64,000 bases of DNA from Metallyticus violacea (taxonomy: Eukaryota; Arthropoda; Insecta; Mantodea; Metallyticidae). The stretch lies in assembly GCA_030762175.1 (NCBI GenBank), contig CM060833.1:9498501-9562500 (forward strand). Direction: 5' to 3'. How positions within the stretch are numbered: position 1 is the stretch's first letter; each line of letters starts with the position of its first letter. The position numbers and the translations under genes were made by a program. A model generated the notes under the pieces. That model ran no database searches. It was given only the letters and a program-made list of their open reading frames with translations, and had not been told where the DNA came from. Shown here piece by piece: positions 44,200 through 55,495 of the stretch.

Positions 44200-44640
44200 A
44201 TTTTCTTATCTTCGATAAGCTACGGGTATTCACACGCTTTAGTTATAAAATCGCTGCAATTTCGTTCTTTATATTCTCTCTTTCGGTTCTTCCAATGTGA
44301 GCGTATTATTCACATATACTTTATTTTCCAAGTTCCCGTGTAGATAAATATATCATAAAGAAATCTCTGGGAATAGCGCGGGGCAGTAATCCCGTACTAA
44401 TGACCCTGTCTTCAAAAACTTCTCTCAATTAAAGCTAAAGAGACATTAGCTGCGTGCGCCGTAGCAGAGTCTTGTTGAAAATTTTGAGATTTACATTCAA
44501 TGTGGAAAAATTATTCCATGAACCGTGCGTAGTGTTACTATGTCTCTGTACATTGCTAGCGTTTTCATAGAAACATACCCTAGTTATTTGGTATACTTTT
44601 AGAGCGCTTTTTCATCATTAGATTGGATTTTTACGCTCTT
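44200..44640 (-). pseudogene. DUF4817 transposase fragment
   Basis: Minus-strand remnant. The part after the third acid is recognisable (HGNLENKVYVNNTLTLEEPK, relatives LKxKVYxNNPxTLEELK) near 44275-44330. A second-acid-like region lies near 44450-44475 (DSATAH in a shifted frame) and a MKTLAMYRDIV block near 44545-44575. No ends recognised. Confidence 0.55.
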
Positions 44641-44991
44641 AAAAACCAAAATTTAGGCGATTAAAAAGGCCTTAAAATTATCAACACACACACACCAAAT
44701 ACAATTTAAACATAAAAATACAGTTTAAAGCATCTAAAATAATTTCACCTACTCAATACACAATAACTATACAAAAAAAGTTATTAATTAATGGTATTGA
44801 GCACTATAGCAAAGTTCTTTATATATATTGGAAATGTCCTAACTTCAAACAAGTCATCTTATACTGCATATGACCTTGTGCGTATCTTGCTTGATACACG
44901 TTCTTTATCTTCTGCTAATGTAACTAATTTATTGTATTTTTTTTCTGCAGTACGTGCTATAACCTATATATAGTACTGGTTGTCTTTTTGA

Positions 44992-45212
44992 GTCAGTCCT
45001 GGTGGTAACCATGCTTGTTTCCTAAACCCAAGATTGTGAATTCAATTCCAGCCTGAATCGTTGATTTTTTTTCGGACATAAAAAGCCTAAGTATGACTTC
45101 CTTCGAAAGCGAAGTAAAGCCGTGGGTACATTTACGGCACGATGAAGTACCTCAAGCGTGAAAAAAGAGGCCTCTGAGCAAAATTTATCGATCATTTCAC
45201 GCCCTGATTTTT
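44992..45212 (+). repeat. SINE-B copy, 3' truncated
   Basis: SINE-B from the head (gtcagtcctggtggtaacc) to tttcacgccctgattt. The last ~60 bp are missing and a short internal deletion removes gtcccgtgtc before the cgtacatttacgg block. Diverged; box B decayed to gaattcaattcc. Confidence 0.9.
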
Positions 45213-45429
45213 GCCTCTAAACGTAATGTTCAATCTGGAAAGAGAACGTAATTTTTTAAGTGTATATGTAGAACATCATGTTGCCTTAATATCATATTAT
45301 ATTTTCAGGTATCATTTCAGTTTTATGGTATTACCTATGCACACTTAAAAACGTAATCATAATCTAACATGTTCTTTACATAACTAAACAATAAACACAC
45401 ATTATTATCTTCTAAAGTAAAAACACAGA

Positions 45430-45620
45430 AATAAATGCAAATTAATATCCGGTGCATGAACTCTCAGCATGTATAACTGCTCTCAATCTTCGGGGCATAA
45501 TTATCAAGGTTTCTACAGTAGTGTGGACGAGAGGCTACAATATCCCAGGTTTCTTGAATTTGTGCACATAAGCCATCTTTTGTCCTTCGTGCATGTGTAG
45601 CACATTGTATTTACATAGAA
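45430..45620 (-). pseudogene. Possible Tc1-like transposase C-terminus
   Basis: The minus strand reads RRTKDGLCAQIQETWDIVAS, then YCRNLDNYAPKIES, and a decayed tail. This is the layout of the final ~50 residues of Tc1-like transposases, where a W lies in an alpha-helix before NLxxSMPRRxxAVI. Only this short end is visible. Confidence 0.4.
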
Positions 45621-45658
45621 CAAATACTTAAGGAAATATTAAAATACTCTTATAGCAT

Positions 45659-45951
45659 ACCGCCACGGGTGGCCGAGGTCGTTAAGGCACGGACTCGTGA
45701 ACGGGAGGTCTGCGGTTCGAATCCCGCCAGGACCGTCCTCCCTGACTGGGGTTTTTTCCAGGTTTTCCTCAGTCTTCATAACTGGCAAATGCCGGGGAGG
45801 TACCTAAAACTTAGGCCTGGAACGCTTCCTTCCTTAAAAAAAAAATCCTTTCCCAATATGTCATTTCATCTCATATATCACTTCAGTGTCCACCGCCTGT
45901 GGTGCCTCAGTAGTAAAAACGGGCGTTAAACACTACTCAAACAAAACAAAA
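45659..45951 (+). repeat. SINE-A copy with target duplication, near consensus
   Basis: The best preserved SINE-A in the window: head ccgccacgggtggccgaggt, box A region ggccgaggtcgttaaggc, box B ggttcgaatcc, body and complete tail. A 13-bp perfect duplication, actcttatagcat, lies at 45646-45658 and 45952-45964. The tRNA part resembles tRNA-Ser. It gives the reference sequence for the family. Confidence 0.98.
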
Positions 45952-45964
45952 ACTCTTATAGCAT

Positions 45965-46715
45965 GAATAATGCGTTAACGTTAAAGTTTGTTATATATAG
46001 GAAACAATATTATGAGACTAATTGGTCGCAATGTGTTATAAAGGTTTATTTAAAAAAACAAGTGCTTCATACCAGGACGCGGATCTGCGCTCTTAACCAT
46101 CACATCACTGCACACTCTGCCACAGAGCTAACGGAACACACTCGAGATAATGTCTTTAGTACATGCTATATAACACAACTGCTGCCGTGGCTATACAGCC
46201 TTGCTGGTTACCCTGTGAACTGCGCGCTGTAACGAGTAGGACTTAAAAGAAACAAGAGATTAATTTTTTTTTTTTTTTTTTTTGGTCAAAAGGTGTACAT
46301 ATTCCATTTTCCACCAACAGGGCGGCTCTTTGCATCACATTCGCTAGTTCCTCCACACTTTTCAGAGTTTCGAACTGCCCTATAATTTTACTACCGTGTT
46401 ATCGTAGTTAAAATGTCCCGCAGTATCTAAATATGAAGCCTGAGATTCAGTGATATAAAACTCTCTTGTGCCGTATACTGAGAACTCAAAAATATTACTG
46501 ACTTTTTTCTATTTCCGGTTAAACTCTCTCATTTTGAATGCAATATCCAATTTATTTTTACCTTATTTTTTAATAGTGTTTATTAAGAGCTTTGCAAAAG
46601 GTACCCGCACTAGGTACTTCTGTACAGCTTTATTGTTGCTAAATCAAGAATTAAAACAAAGTGTAACGAATAATAAAATACTCCTTCGTTAACAAAAACA
46701 AAACAAAGCTCAACG
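45965..46715. other. Unassigned sequence
   Basis: Nothing recognised apart from a T run at 46263-46283. Confidence 0.3.
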
Positions 46716-46719
46716 TCTA

Positions 46720-48005
46720 AATTCTTTGTTCAAACTGGTAGTTCTCAGCTGCTTTTAAATCAGAGAAACAATTTAAAGAATGACTTAATAATTCGACATT
46801 TTAGTTCTCTGAGTTTTTGAGTCTTTCTCGATATATTATTGACTTCAAATGAATGCACAAAAAGAAGTCCAAAGCGGACAAAATTGGGAATATTGCTGGC
46901 CATTCTATGTGACCTCTTCTACCAAACCATCATTTTGGATAAACCTGATCTAAAGTGCTGACGAACATTCTGTTCAATTGAGCTGGAATTCCATATTTTT
47001 GGAATTAGATGTCATCTCTGTGGTTGACTTTATGTGGAAACAAATTTGCGACAGTCGGTGCCACGTGATTTGAAGCGTTTGTTGTTTGTCTAAAGAAGAA
47101 AGGGCCAAATACTCGTATATGATCACCAACAATATCAGCCCAAATATTAAGCTTTTATGAATCCTGCGTGTGATTCTCCTTCATCTATTGTGGATTTACG
47201 TCTGACTAGAATAGACAGTTGTGTCTGTTGACAAATCCAATCAGGCAGAATGTGACTTCATTTGAGAATACAATTTGTATCAGAAAAACTGGGTTGTTAT
47301 TAATGTGCGCCATCACTAATCCACAAAGTTGAATTCTTCTATCCGAATTGTCCTCTGAAAGTTGCTGCAAAGGTTGTAGTTTTGTAAGGATGTTGCTTGA
47401 TACTTGTTAAGGATTTTCATCACGGAACTTTTACTTACATTTGGTTCTGACGACAAATTTGTAGCAAAAACTTTTGCATTTTCTTGCACCTGAAGAAGAA
47501 CTGAAGAAGAACTGATGAAATATTCTCATCAGTTGAACTTTTCAGGCGACCTGATCTTAGCAAGGCCTTTACGTTTCCAGTTTGAGTGAATTTCTTTACG
47601 ATCCTTGTCACTGTTGTACGTGGAATTAGATTGCGATCCGAAAGCATATCATTAAATAAATTCACCATCTCTCGATTTTTTTAATAGTGTTTAACGCCCG
47701 TTTTTAATACTGAGCCACCACAGGCCTCTGAACACTGATGATACATGAGATGAAATCATATATTGGGAAATGTTTTTTTTTAAGGAAGGAAGCGTTCCAG
47801 GCCTAATATTAGGGTACCTCCCCGGCATTTGCCATTTATGAGGACAGAGGAAAACCTGGAAAAACTCTCAGTCAGGGAGGACGGTCCTCGCGGGACTCAA
47901 ACTCCAGACCGCCCGCTTACGCGCCTTAACGACCTGGCGGTCGCCTTTGGATAAGATTGTTGTGTTTCTCCATAGGCAACCATAATTAAAATTAGAATTC
48001 TTTCC
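46720..48005 (-). pseudogene. DUF4817 transposase split by a SINE-A
   Basis: Minus-strand, near full-length but stop-ridden. The N-terminus lies beyond the SINE at about 47950-48005 (RERILILIMVAYGETQQSYP). It resumes at 47668 with MVNLFNDMLSDRN, TTVTRIVKKFTQTGNVK and LRSGRLKS, the HTH. Next come HPYKTT near 47380, a first-acid region IVFSNEVTF...VNRHN near 47260 (Asp to Asn), NIWADIVGDHI near 47110, and FGRRGHIEWPA then LSALDFFL near 46870-46930, where the third acid survives. It ends near 46720. The first acid is lost, so it cannot be active. Confidence 0.82.
47675..47945 (-). repeat. SINE-A copy inside a transposase
   Basis: Full-length minus-strand SINE-A from ttttaatagtgtttaacgcc to the shortened head complement (gccttaacgacctggcggtc). 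The head lacks the gggtggccga segment. It sits between codons of the DUF4817 HTH region. Clear target duplications are not visible. Confidence 0.9.
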
Positions 48006-48274
48006 CTTTCGCTCAATATCAGATAAAAGTATTTAACACAATAGAGGTCATATTTATACCTTAAATAAAATGTTTCTCTATCAATAAACACAATTCCACG
48101 TCTATAAGGAGACAGTATTTATATTATATCTTATATAAAAAAGCATTGAACAAAAGAAGCAATTTATTATTCATTACACTTTTTTGTTCTCTTGATTTAG
48201 CAACAATTTGTTCAGACGTACCTAATGCGGGTGATTCTTGAAAAGATCTTATAGAGCATTATTCGAAAACGGAA

Positions 48275-48363
<89 letters not shown>
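48275..48363. repeat. (AAT)n microsatellite
   Basis: About 29 perfect AAT units. ORFs across it that encode poly-Ile or poly-Tyr are artefacts. Confidence 0.98.
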
Positions 48364-48366
<3 letters not shown>

Positions 48367-48639
48367 GATCGGGTATTGCATTTAAAATAACAGAGTTTAG
48401 TTGCTTCCGATTTGATGGATGTCTCCGTGCTGACGGAGGACATTTCGAGTATTTAATTTGACCTTCTGTTTCCCAAAATTCTGTTTTTGAATATTCTGAT
48501 ATATGGTACAGGTGTAGAAAAGGGCTCTGAATGTTCATATTACACACACTCTGTATATGTGAGGTTTCCCCAAAGTTATGACATCCTTTTTTGTTACATC
48601 GCATCTTTAAATATGCAAAACAACGCTATATTACGGACG

Positions 48640-49760
48640 CATCCAGTGACCTTCATTGTTTCATGTGGGACCGCGCATTATCATATTGGAGGAACACTCC
48701 TGTCGACCACCTCCGCTTTCGCCGTTGCTGAATCCTGCGTCCAAACGGTGTAAGGGTCTCTCAGTACACCTCGCTGTTGACAGTCGTTCTTTGAGGAAAC
48801 CAGTCTATTAGCAGTATGCCTGAAGTGTCACCAAAACTGTGCTCATCAGCTTGTCCGGAACAGGCCAGGTCCTCCCTGAATGTTTCCATTGCACGGATTG
48901 AACTTTCTTCTCTTGTGTGTAGTAGTGACACCATGACTCATCACCAATCACCAGTAGCGGACGACAGACTTCAGCCCAATGTGCGCACACCTATTTCATA
49001 TTCAAATCGTCGTAAATAATGGTGCAGGGTTGAGGGGCCGTTGCCTGTCTGATATTTCAGTTCATCAAAGGCTATACGTCTATCAGCCGTAATCAATTCA
49101 GACACAACCTCAATGTTCATGGGAGACCGCAATGTTGACAAACGACCTGTACGCACCCATTAACCCAGTTGTACAGGAACATCTTGACCACATACCGCAG
49201 TTAATTCTGTATGTGAGATTTCTGCAGTTTTGACGTCTTCTTAGCATAAACACAATCTTTGTTCATGATAGTCGCCTTCCATCTTCTCCAAGTCTTTCCT
49301 CTTTTTTTTTTTTTTATCTATTTATTTACGGACATTCTTTAACATCTCAGGTCATCAGCGTCCCATTCAACTCAGGGCGTGAAACGACCGACAAATTTTG
49401 CTCAGAGACCTCTTCTTTTACGCTTGAGTTTCTTTTACATGCCGTAAATCTACAACACGGTACCCAAGGCTTTATTTCCCTTCCGAAGGAAGCCATACTT
49501 AGGATTTTTACGCCCAAAAAAGTTCATCAACCTTGGCCGGGACTACCTACGATCTTGGGTTTAGAAGGCATGTATCGTTACCACTACACCACCAGGACCG
49601 ACGCGTCTTCCTCTACTGGACAACAAACGAACACTGTCCTTTAGCTATACATTCTGCTTATAACCGACATCTAGCGTCAGCATGGTGCCCTGCGAATGCA
49701 TTTGTCCATAAATAGCGCAGTATTCATAAAACATTGTCAATTATTTCCGAACGCCCCTCT
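48640..49760 (-). mobile_element. Mariner, 3' truncated, interrupted by a SINE-B
   Basis: Minus-strand mariner with its 5' end at 49760: TA (49761-49762), then agaggggcgttcggaaataa. After an HTH leader disrupted by a SINE-B (49303-49604), the second HTH is clear (49156-48971: STLRSPMNIEVVSELITADR, then QTGNGPSTLHHYLRRF). Next come the first acid in LVIGDESWCHYYTQE (near 48940), KKVQSVQWKHSG, PVPDKLMSTVLVTLQ, and a second-acid motif FLQYDNARSHMKQ near 48675. The third-acid region is missing. Without the SINE the remnant is about 0.82 kb. Confidence 0.85.
49303..49604 (-). repeat. SINE-B copy inside a mariner, near-perfect target duplication
   Basis: Full-length minus-strand SINE-B. The flanks gtctttcctct (49292-49302) and gtcttcctct (49605-49614) differ by one base of a T run, so they are a target duplication that has since slipped. 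The insertion lies in the mariner 5' region. Confidence 0.95.
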
Positions 49761-49762
49761 TA

Positions 49763-50879
49763 CAATGAACCAGGAAGAATTTTATGAAAGTAAATTTGGC
49801 TTTAAGTGTTAAAAGCTGTAGCTAATATTAAAAAGTTACAAAACTCTACCAGGTTTTAGCTTCGTATCTCTAATCTGGCTACACCAATAATATTTCCGGA
49901 TCGTTCTATTGTTTTGTCAGCCGATAGAGCTGCAATACCCTGTCTTTTGTACTCAAATAACCATTCCATGTACCTTCTATGAATTTTATTATACCTCTTC
50001 TTTACTATTTTATATAACTTCTCAATTCTTCCCGCAAACCAAGTTTCGCTAGTCATAATCTTCGCAAAAGATCCCAGGAAGCAACATTTCCATATAAAGT
50101 GCATTGGTAAAGGCAAGACCGACTCCATTACCCAGTCCCCCAATGCAGGGGGGGGGGGGATGTCTGCCGACGTCGCTGTACTATTACCAACGGCAAACAC
50201 GAAACTTTTACTAAGTATTATGTTTGCAAGATGATATTATTTATTATTAAAAATAGAATCTGAAATTGTTTAAAAACGTTGTTTCTTATATATAAACGTA
50301 ACATATAATATTATTTCGACTTACAAAAAATCATGTACAAAAATGGTTAATCAACCGCTGCCAGTTACCGTTTAGTCAGTGCAACAAGTAATGAAATAAT
50401 AAGAACAATAATTATAATATCAGCTGCATGCATAAAATTTAATCAAGTATTTTTCGTTAGTATAACTTGCATATAAAAATTATTTTAAGCCAGTTTGCAT
50501 CATTCCAAATTAATGAATAATTTAAACACATTTACATCTATATACAGACTTGACTTTTGGCTTTTGTAAAGCCTTACAAACATAAAATGGTTAGCCATTT
50601 ATATGTAAGTACAATGTCCTCTACAAGTAGGAGCGACAATTTTAATAAAATTACGAGAAAAGAAAATATAATGTACAATACAATTTACCTTATAAATGTG
50701 TAAGAAAAATTTGCAGCCCATATCAAGAGCTCTACTGAATATTAATTTCATTTGCATAAGAAAGCTTCAATTGTTAATAGAAAATTTATTTTACCATCTT
50801 TCTGTATATCCAAACCATGATCAAGTGGTAAACTTTCCTTGACAACGCTTATTAATGAAGCCACTTCGCCAATGAGCGA

Positions 50880-50955
<76 letters not shown>

Positions 50956-51152
50956 GCAAAGCATCTCATTCAAATTATCCACTTTGCTCTATCTGTTACA
51001 TTTTAACTTCTTACTTCCTCTGCACTCCAAGATTGAAATGAACTTCTTCACATGCAAGCACATATCTTTAAAAAAATACAGTAACTCCCAAAGTACTGGA
51101 CACCTTAAAACTAATCGATATAGATGGGACAGCATGATAGTTATCATCATCT
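49763..51152. other. Unassigned; contains a G run and a (TTA)n tract
   Basis: A 10-base G run at 50150 and a (TTA)n microsatellite at 50880-50955. The 114-codon minus-strand ORF at 49856-50200 has no recognised domain. Confidence 0.3.
50880..50955. repeat. (TTA)n microsatellite
   Basis: About 25 perfect TTA units, the complement type of the AAT array at 48275. Confidence 0.97.
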
Positions 51153-51290
51153 GGACCGCCACGGGTGGCCGAGGACGTTAAGACGCGGACTGGTGAGCGG
51201 GAGGTCTGGGTTCGAATACCGCCAGTACCGTCCTTCCTGACTGAGGTTTTTTACAGGTTTTCCCCAGTCCTCATAAATGGCAAATGCCGG
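51153..51290 (+). repeat. SINE-A 5' half
   Basis: Head and first half of SINE-A (ccgccacgggtggccgagga ... gcaaatgccgg), then an abrupt stop. Box B ggttcgaatacc is slightly altered. Low divergence. Confidence 0.9.
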
Positions 51291-51482
51291 AAGACATAGT
51301 CTTCCTTACCAATATTTATAAACCGCAGTACCTGTATTTTCTTAACCTCACTTGCAAAGGAGTCGAAACATGTTATAACATCCTGCTCACACCATTAATT
51401 GAAACTGTCTTCATCTCGCTTCATACGTTCTTTCGAATCTTTCCTTTCATTGCTAAACCTCACTATCACATCTTCTTATTCT

Positions 51483-51818
51483 TCTAAGCCTGGTTTCCCA
51501 TACCCCAATGTGGGCCTTCGGTTTACCGCGACGACCGCTGCGTCTTCTACCTCCATCACGTGATATCATTGGTAGAGTGCAGTATTGTAGGGGGCATGTG
51601 ATCAGCACATCGCGTCCCGCCGGTCGCTATATCGCGGCTTACTAGATCGAAGATCACCACCTCTCCATAAAGTAGCTTCCCAATTGTCCTTACGAGACTG
51701 GGTGGAACCCGTTCTAGACCTCCGTAACTTAAAAAAAATTTCTAAGCAGGTACTGGGAATCGAACCCGAGCCTCCCGGCCAACAGTTAGCAACGCTAACC
51801 ACTAGATCAAGGAGGTGG
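51483..51818 (-). repeat. SINE-C: a third tRNA-derived SINE
   Basis: On the minus strand a tRNA-like head (cctccttgatctagtggtta, box B gggttcgattcc) is followed by an A/T run (aaattttttttaag), then a body of about 230 bp unrelated to SINE-A or SINE-B (ggtctagaacgggttccacc, then agccgcgatatagcgaccgg, and a 3' part with gcggtcgtcgcgg and cccacattggggta). It is the only full copy in the window. Head-like sequence of the same type appears in the hybrid at 4690. Confidence 0.75.
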
Positions 51819-52523
51819 TCATACTATCACATATGATGGTAAGGGAACATTGCAGGATAAGCATCAGTAGTTAATTTTGAAAATGTTCTAGGAAAACAAT
51901 ATAGTTCACCATTTTGCACAGGAAAAATATATTCTCTTTATCCACGTCTCCTGTAATGAGCTCTCTTTAGGGAATGTAATGGTAGTGTGCGGTGCACTAA
52001 AATAATTAGAGGTTCAACCGGGCACACAACAAGAGCGACCCATATTGTAATGAACACTTTCTGTTGCACAAGTTTCTGATGTAATTTCATCGAATTAACA
52101 TTAATTTAATAAAAAAAAAAAAGAACTAACATACTACTGTTGCTTTACTTCTAACAATAAACCACTGTAATAAATCACGTACTCCAACGAACAAAATAAA
52201 CAAACCCACGTGCTTAATAGCAACGCATGCTTGAACCTCGATCGCCGCCATTGTGTGTACTATCGATACCTGGCATTATGTTGTAGGATTGGAGACGGTC
52301 GTGGTACAGTTACTTTGGTTTGCAATATATACGAGGGTTGGTCACTATGTTCCACCCCTTAAAGCTTTAGTTTATGTAAGAGTTTTATTTACATAGCACA
52401 AGAAGGTCTTAAATATATACACCAGGTATACGGTTTCATGTTTATACGTTGTGCATTACGGCATAGCATCTGTTTAAACGGCCTACTGCAAATATTTGTT
52501 CAAAACTGTGAAAAATTGCATGA

Positions 52524-52575
<52 letters not shown>

Positions 52576-53337
52576 AAAATGCATTTATTGAAATCTACAA
52601 ATGCTAAAACATAAAAATTATGCTTTCTTGTAGTCTGCAATTAATGGTGTAAAGTATTACATTTCATGTTTATCCAATCTCTAGCTATAACTATAAACTG
52701 TATCATCAAATAGTAAAGAGTATCTACTTCCCACAAAATAAGCTCGAGTTTAAGGCTGATTTGCAAGTTTTTGGAGTTTATTCCCTGCTCCTGATAACTT
52801 GACTATCTGTGCCCGTCAATAGCCGCCTCAAGTCACTTCTAAATCTGCGTGGGATGCTAAACAGCTAAGAATAAATGCACGAATGACAAGATCAGGCCGT
52901 GCTCCAACAGCCACACAATGGAGCAAGAAGCCGGGTAGAACACATTGTTCTGTGATGGGCGTCAGTGTGTCATAAAGACGGGCGTTGTTACGCTGTTTCA
53001 GCCCAAATGACAAGGTCGTAAAGGGTGTACCTCATAAACAGTGTTATTGACTTTCAAAAAACCTTCCTGGAAAAAGGTCGTCTTCCTATGTGGTTGCCTT
53101 GGAGATAATGCTATTCCCACCACCTCTCTACCGCAAAGTCAATATTAGCTTAGTTAGCTTGTGGTATCAGGCCGCTTTTGAGAGTAGTATGTAATATAAA
53201 TAATAATAGCCACAACAATAATGATGCTTGCTAATTGATGACCGAAAAATCAACGAACAATAACCGTAAATTTCCAAAAATAAAGATAAAATTTGTAAAA
53301 ATGATTCACCTTACATTACCTATTTCCGCAAGATCTA
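51819..53337. other. Unassigned; (TA)n and a lone mariner-like end
   Basis: A (TA)n run at 52531-52573. At 52331, tacgagggttggtcactatg has the shape of a mariner end after TA, but no transposase or partner end was recognised. A 61-codon minus-strand ORF at 52828-53013 has no assigned family. Confidence 0.3.
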
Positions 53338-53339
53338 TA

Positions 53340-54592
53340 CGAGGGGTGTTCTAAAAGTTCTCGACCTGCTCAAGAAAACACAAGATAATAAGCGATTTTT
53401 TTTCAGCATGCTCATCTTGTAGGTCAATACATTTAGTCCAATATCTTTCCAAATTTTTAATACCTTCAGTAAAATAAGATTTGTCCAGCTGTGAAAAATA
53501 AACGTCTGTCTCCGCTTCAAGCTCATCATTTGATGTGAATCTTGGTCCACCCAGCCATTTCTTCACGTTTGGGAACAAAAAATGATCCCTGGGAGCCAAA
53601 TCCGGCGAATATGGTGTATGTAGAAGCACTTGGAAGCGAAGGTCATGCAGTTTTGCAGCAAAAATCTCAGACATGTGTGAAGGTGCAATGTAGCATTTAA
53701 AGAGAACTTTCTTTTTCGCAAAATGTGTACGTTTAGTCTGAATAGCATCCTTCAGTTGGTTGAATAATGAAGCGTTTTACTCCCCGGTGATGGTTCTGTC
53801 CTTCTTAAGGTAGTCTACGAGGAATCATGGAAATTCCAGAAAACCTTAGCTGTAACTTTTCCTGAAGATGGAACCGTTTTTGCTTTCTTTGGTGCACTTT
53901 CACCTGATGCCACCCACTGTTAGGACTGCTCCTTTGTCTCTGGCGAATCCATGTTTCATCTACTGCTATGAAACTTCGGAGAAACTCACAGGAATTGGTT
54001 TAAACAAACCTAAATAGTCTTGTGAATTGCTCATTAGAATGCGTTTTTGGTCCATTGTAAACAAACGAGCCATGCATGCATTAAGCAGAAATCTTTCTCA
54101 TACTCAAAACTTCATGTAAAATGTAGTGCACACGCTTATCTAGGTCTCTGCAATGTCAGCCTACTAGCGTATCTTCAATCGGCGATCAATGAGTACGGCA
54201 TTGTGAATTTTTGTCACAATATCGTCGATCGTAGCAGTTTTGGGACGTCCTGAACCCTTATCGTCTTGACCTTGCTTAAATTCAGTAACTCCCTTTTAAC
54301 CGCCGAACACGAAGGAGAAGAAAGTTTTAATGTTCAGTTCAACTCCTTTTGTATTTCTATTGGGGTTAAATACTTCAAAAGGAAATGCTTATCACAGCTC
54401 GTATCTCAATTTTTATCCACTTTGTAGAAAAATTACCACTAGTTGTTTACACGATCATCACAAACAAGTGGCTACACTTACGCGTGTGAAACTTTACAAA
54501 TCGCCATCTTAAGGGTGATACGTAACAACTATCATAATAATTTGGCAATCTTAATGACTTAAAACAAGCCAGAACTTTTTAAACATCCCTAG
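53340..54592 (-). mobile_element. Mariner, both ends present
   Basis: A 1253-bp element with TA on both sides (53338-53339 and 54593-54594) and matching ends (left gaggggtgttctaaaagttc, right the complement of gaactttttaaacatcccta). The minus-strand transposase is degraded by many stops and frameshifts but readable from the N-terminus near 54420. Blocks: KGVTEFKQG, SGRPKTATIDDIVTKIHNAV, DETWI near 53930, TITGE near 53790, and then a good C-terminal frame (53674-53351) with LLHTPYSPDLAPRDHFLFPN, KKWLGGPRFTSNDELEAE and RYWTKCIDLQ. The second-acid motif reads YIAPSH where relatives have DNAPSH, so the acid is lost. Confidence 0.9.
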
Positions 54593-54689
54593 TAAGACGA
54601 TCAAAATGTTCTGTCTGTCACAGACCAGTCATTTCAAAATAGCACATCCGAAACAGAACACTGTTTTAGTATTAAATGTAGGCATAATC

Positions 54690-55490
54690 GCTATTGAGGA
54701 CATTCTGCCAATGTGATCGCCAAGAGTTCGAAACTGCTGTCATTGGATTATTCAAAGATACGAAAAGATTATTGTCTGATGGTGCTATCTCTGGAGTATA
54801 TGGCAGATGCACTAGTCTCCCAATCAAGACGGATGATTGTTTCAGGTGTCAACTGGTTTGTATGTGGTTCTGCATTATTGTGCGAAAGAATAACACCTTT
54901 GCCATTCACGAGTGCAGGTTACTTAGTTTTCAGCTTTTCACGTACAGTGGCGGCAGTTTACAATGCACAGTCAACCTAACATAAAGCATAACCTTCTTTT
55001 GTTATAGTGGTCGTTTCGGTTGTTTCATAGACTGCCAGATAGTGGTGTAGAGTATTCATTCTCGCATATCAGCCGCCTATCAAGAAAAGACTCCTTCTGC
55101 TGACGTAACAATGTAAAACAGTTTCAGTGTTCGTTTCGCCTGCCTCGTGTGGAATCCAGCGACGAAATTTATATATTTTTTCCTAGCTAATGGAGATGGA
55201 GGTGTATAGTTTCTGCTCTAACGTTGAATTGCCGTACCAGTACTCACAAGTACAACTTTTGTTCCACACAATAATGCTAAGAGAACCTCGTTATGCATCA
55301 TTGTTGGTCATATTCGAGGGTTTCCTTGCCTTTCTGGACTTCGTCAATCTTTGTGCACGTCGTTTAGTATCGAAGGCCTGACATATTTTCCGCGCAGCAG
55401 TCGTTGCGTTGTTCCCCAGTTTAAATGTACAGAGCAGCGGTTCTATTTGGGGCGTCCCGGTGGATATGGGGAAAGTACTTAAAGTCAGTG
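54690..55490 (-). pseudogene. Mariner transposase relic
   Basis: Minus-strand relic of a mariner group different from its neighbour. The N-terminus is open for about 65 codons (55503-55291: LGNNATTAARKICQAFDTKR). Next come a WIPHE block near 55130, the C-EKW-like first-acid region near 55060 (decayed), KVDCALQ..., then the second-acid motif GVILSHNNAEPH near 54880 (Asp to Asn), QLTPETI, LDWETS and a decayed SPD region near 54770. No ends recognised. The right side abuts the next hAT element. Confidence 0.68.
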
Positions 55491-55495
55491 TCGGC

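Noticed and set aside
45660..45735. tRNA-Ser gene
   Set aside because: It is the head of SINE-A, with target duplications around the whole SINE. Real tRNA-Ser would need a proper acceptor stem and variable arm.
48212..48604. ORFs of 64-130 codons with poly-Ile or poly-Tyr
   Set aside because: They are produced by the (AAT)n microsatellite read in different frames.
49856..50200. 114-codon minus-strand ORF as a possible RT or endonuclease piece
   Set aside because: No motif of either enzyme can be pointed to, and the Pro run comes from the G homopolymer.
50748..50969. ORF with a poly-Asn tract
   Set aside because: It is the (TTA)n microsatellite on the minus strand.
52331..52380. Full mariner at 52.3 kb
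   Set aside because: Only a single end-like word was found. Without a partner end or transposase it is left as a note in the unassigned interval.
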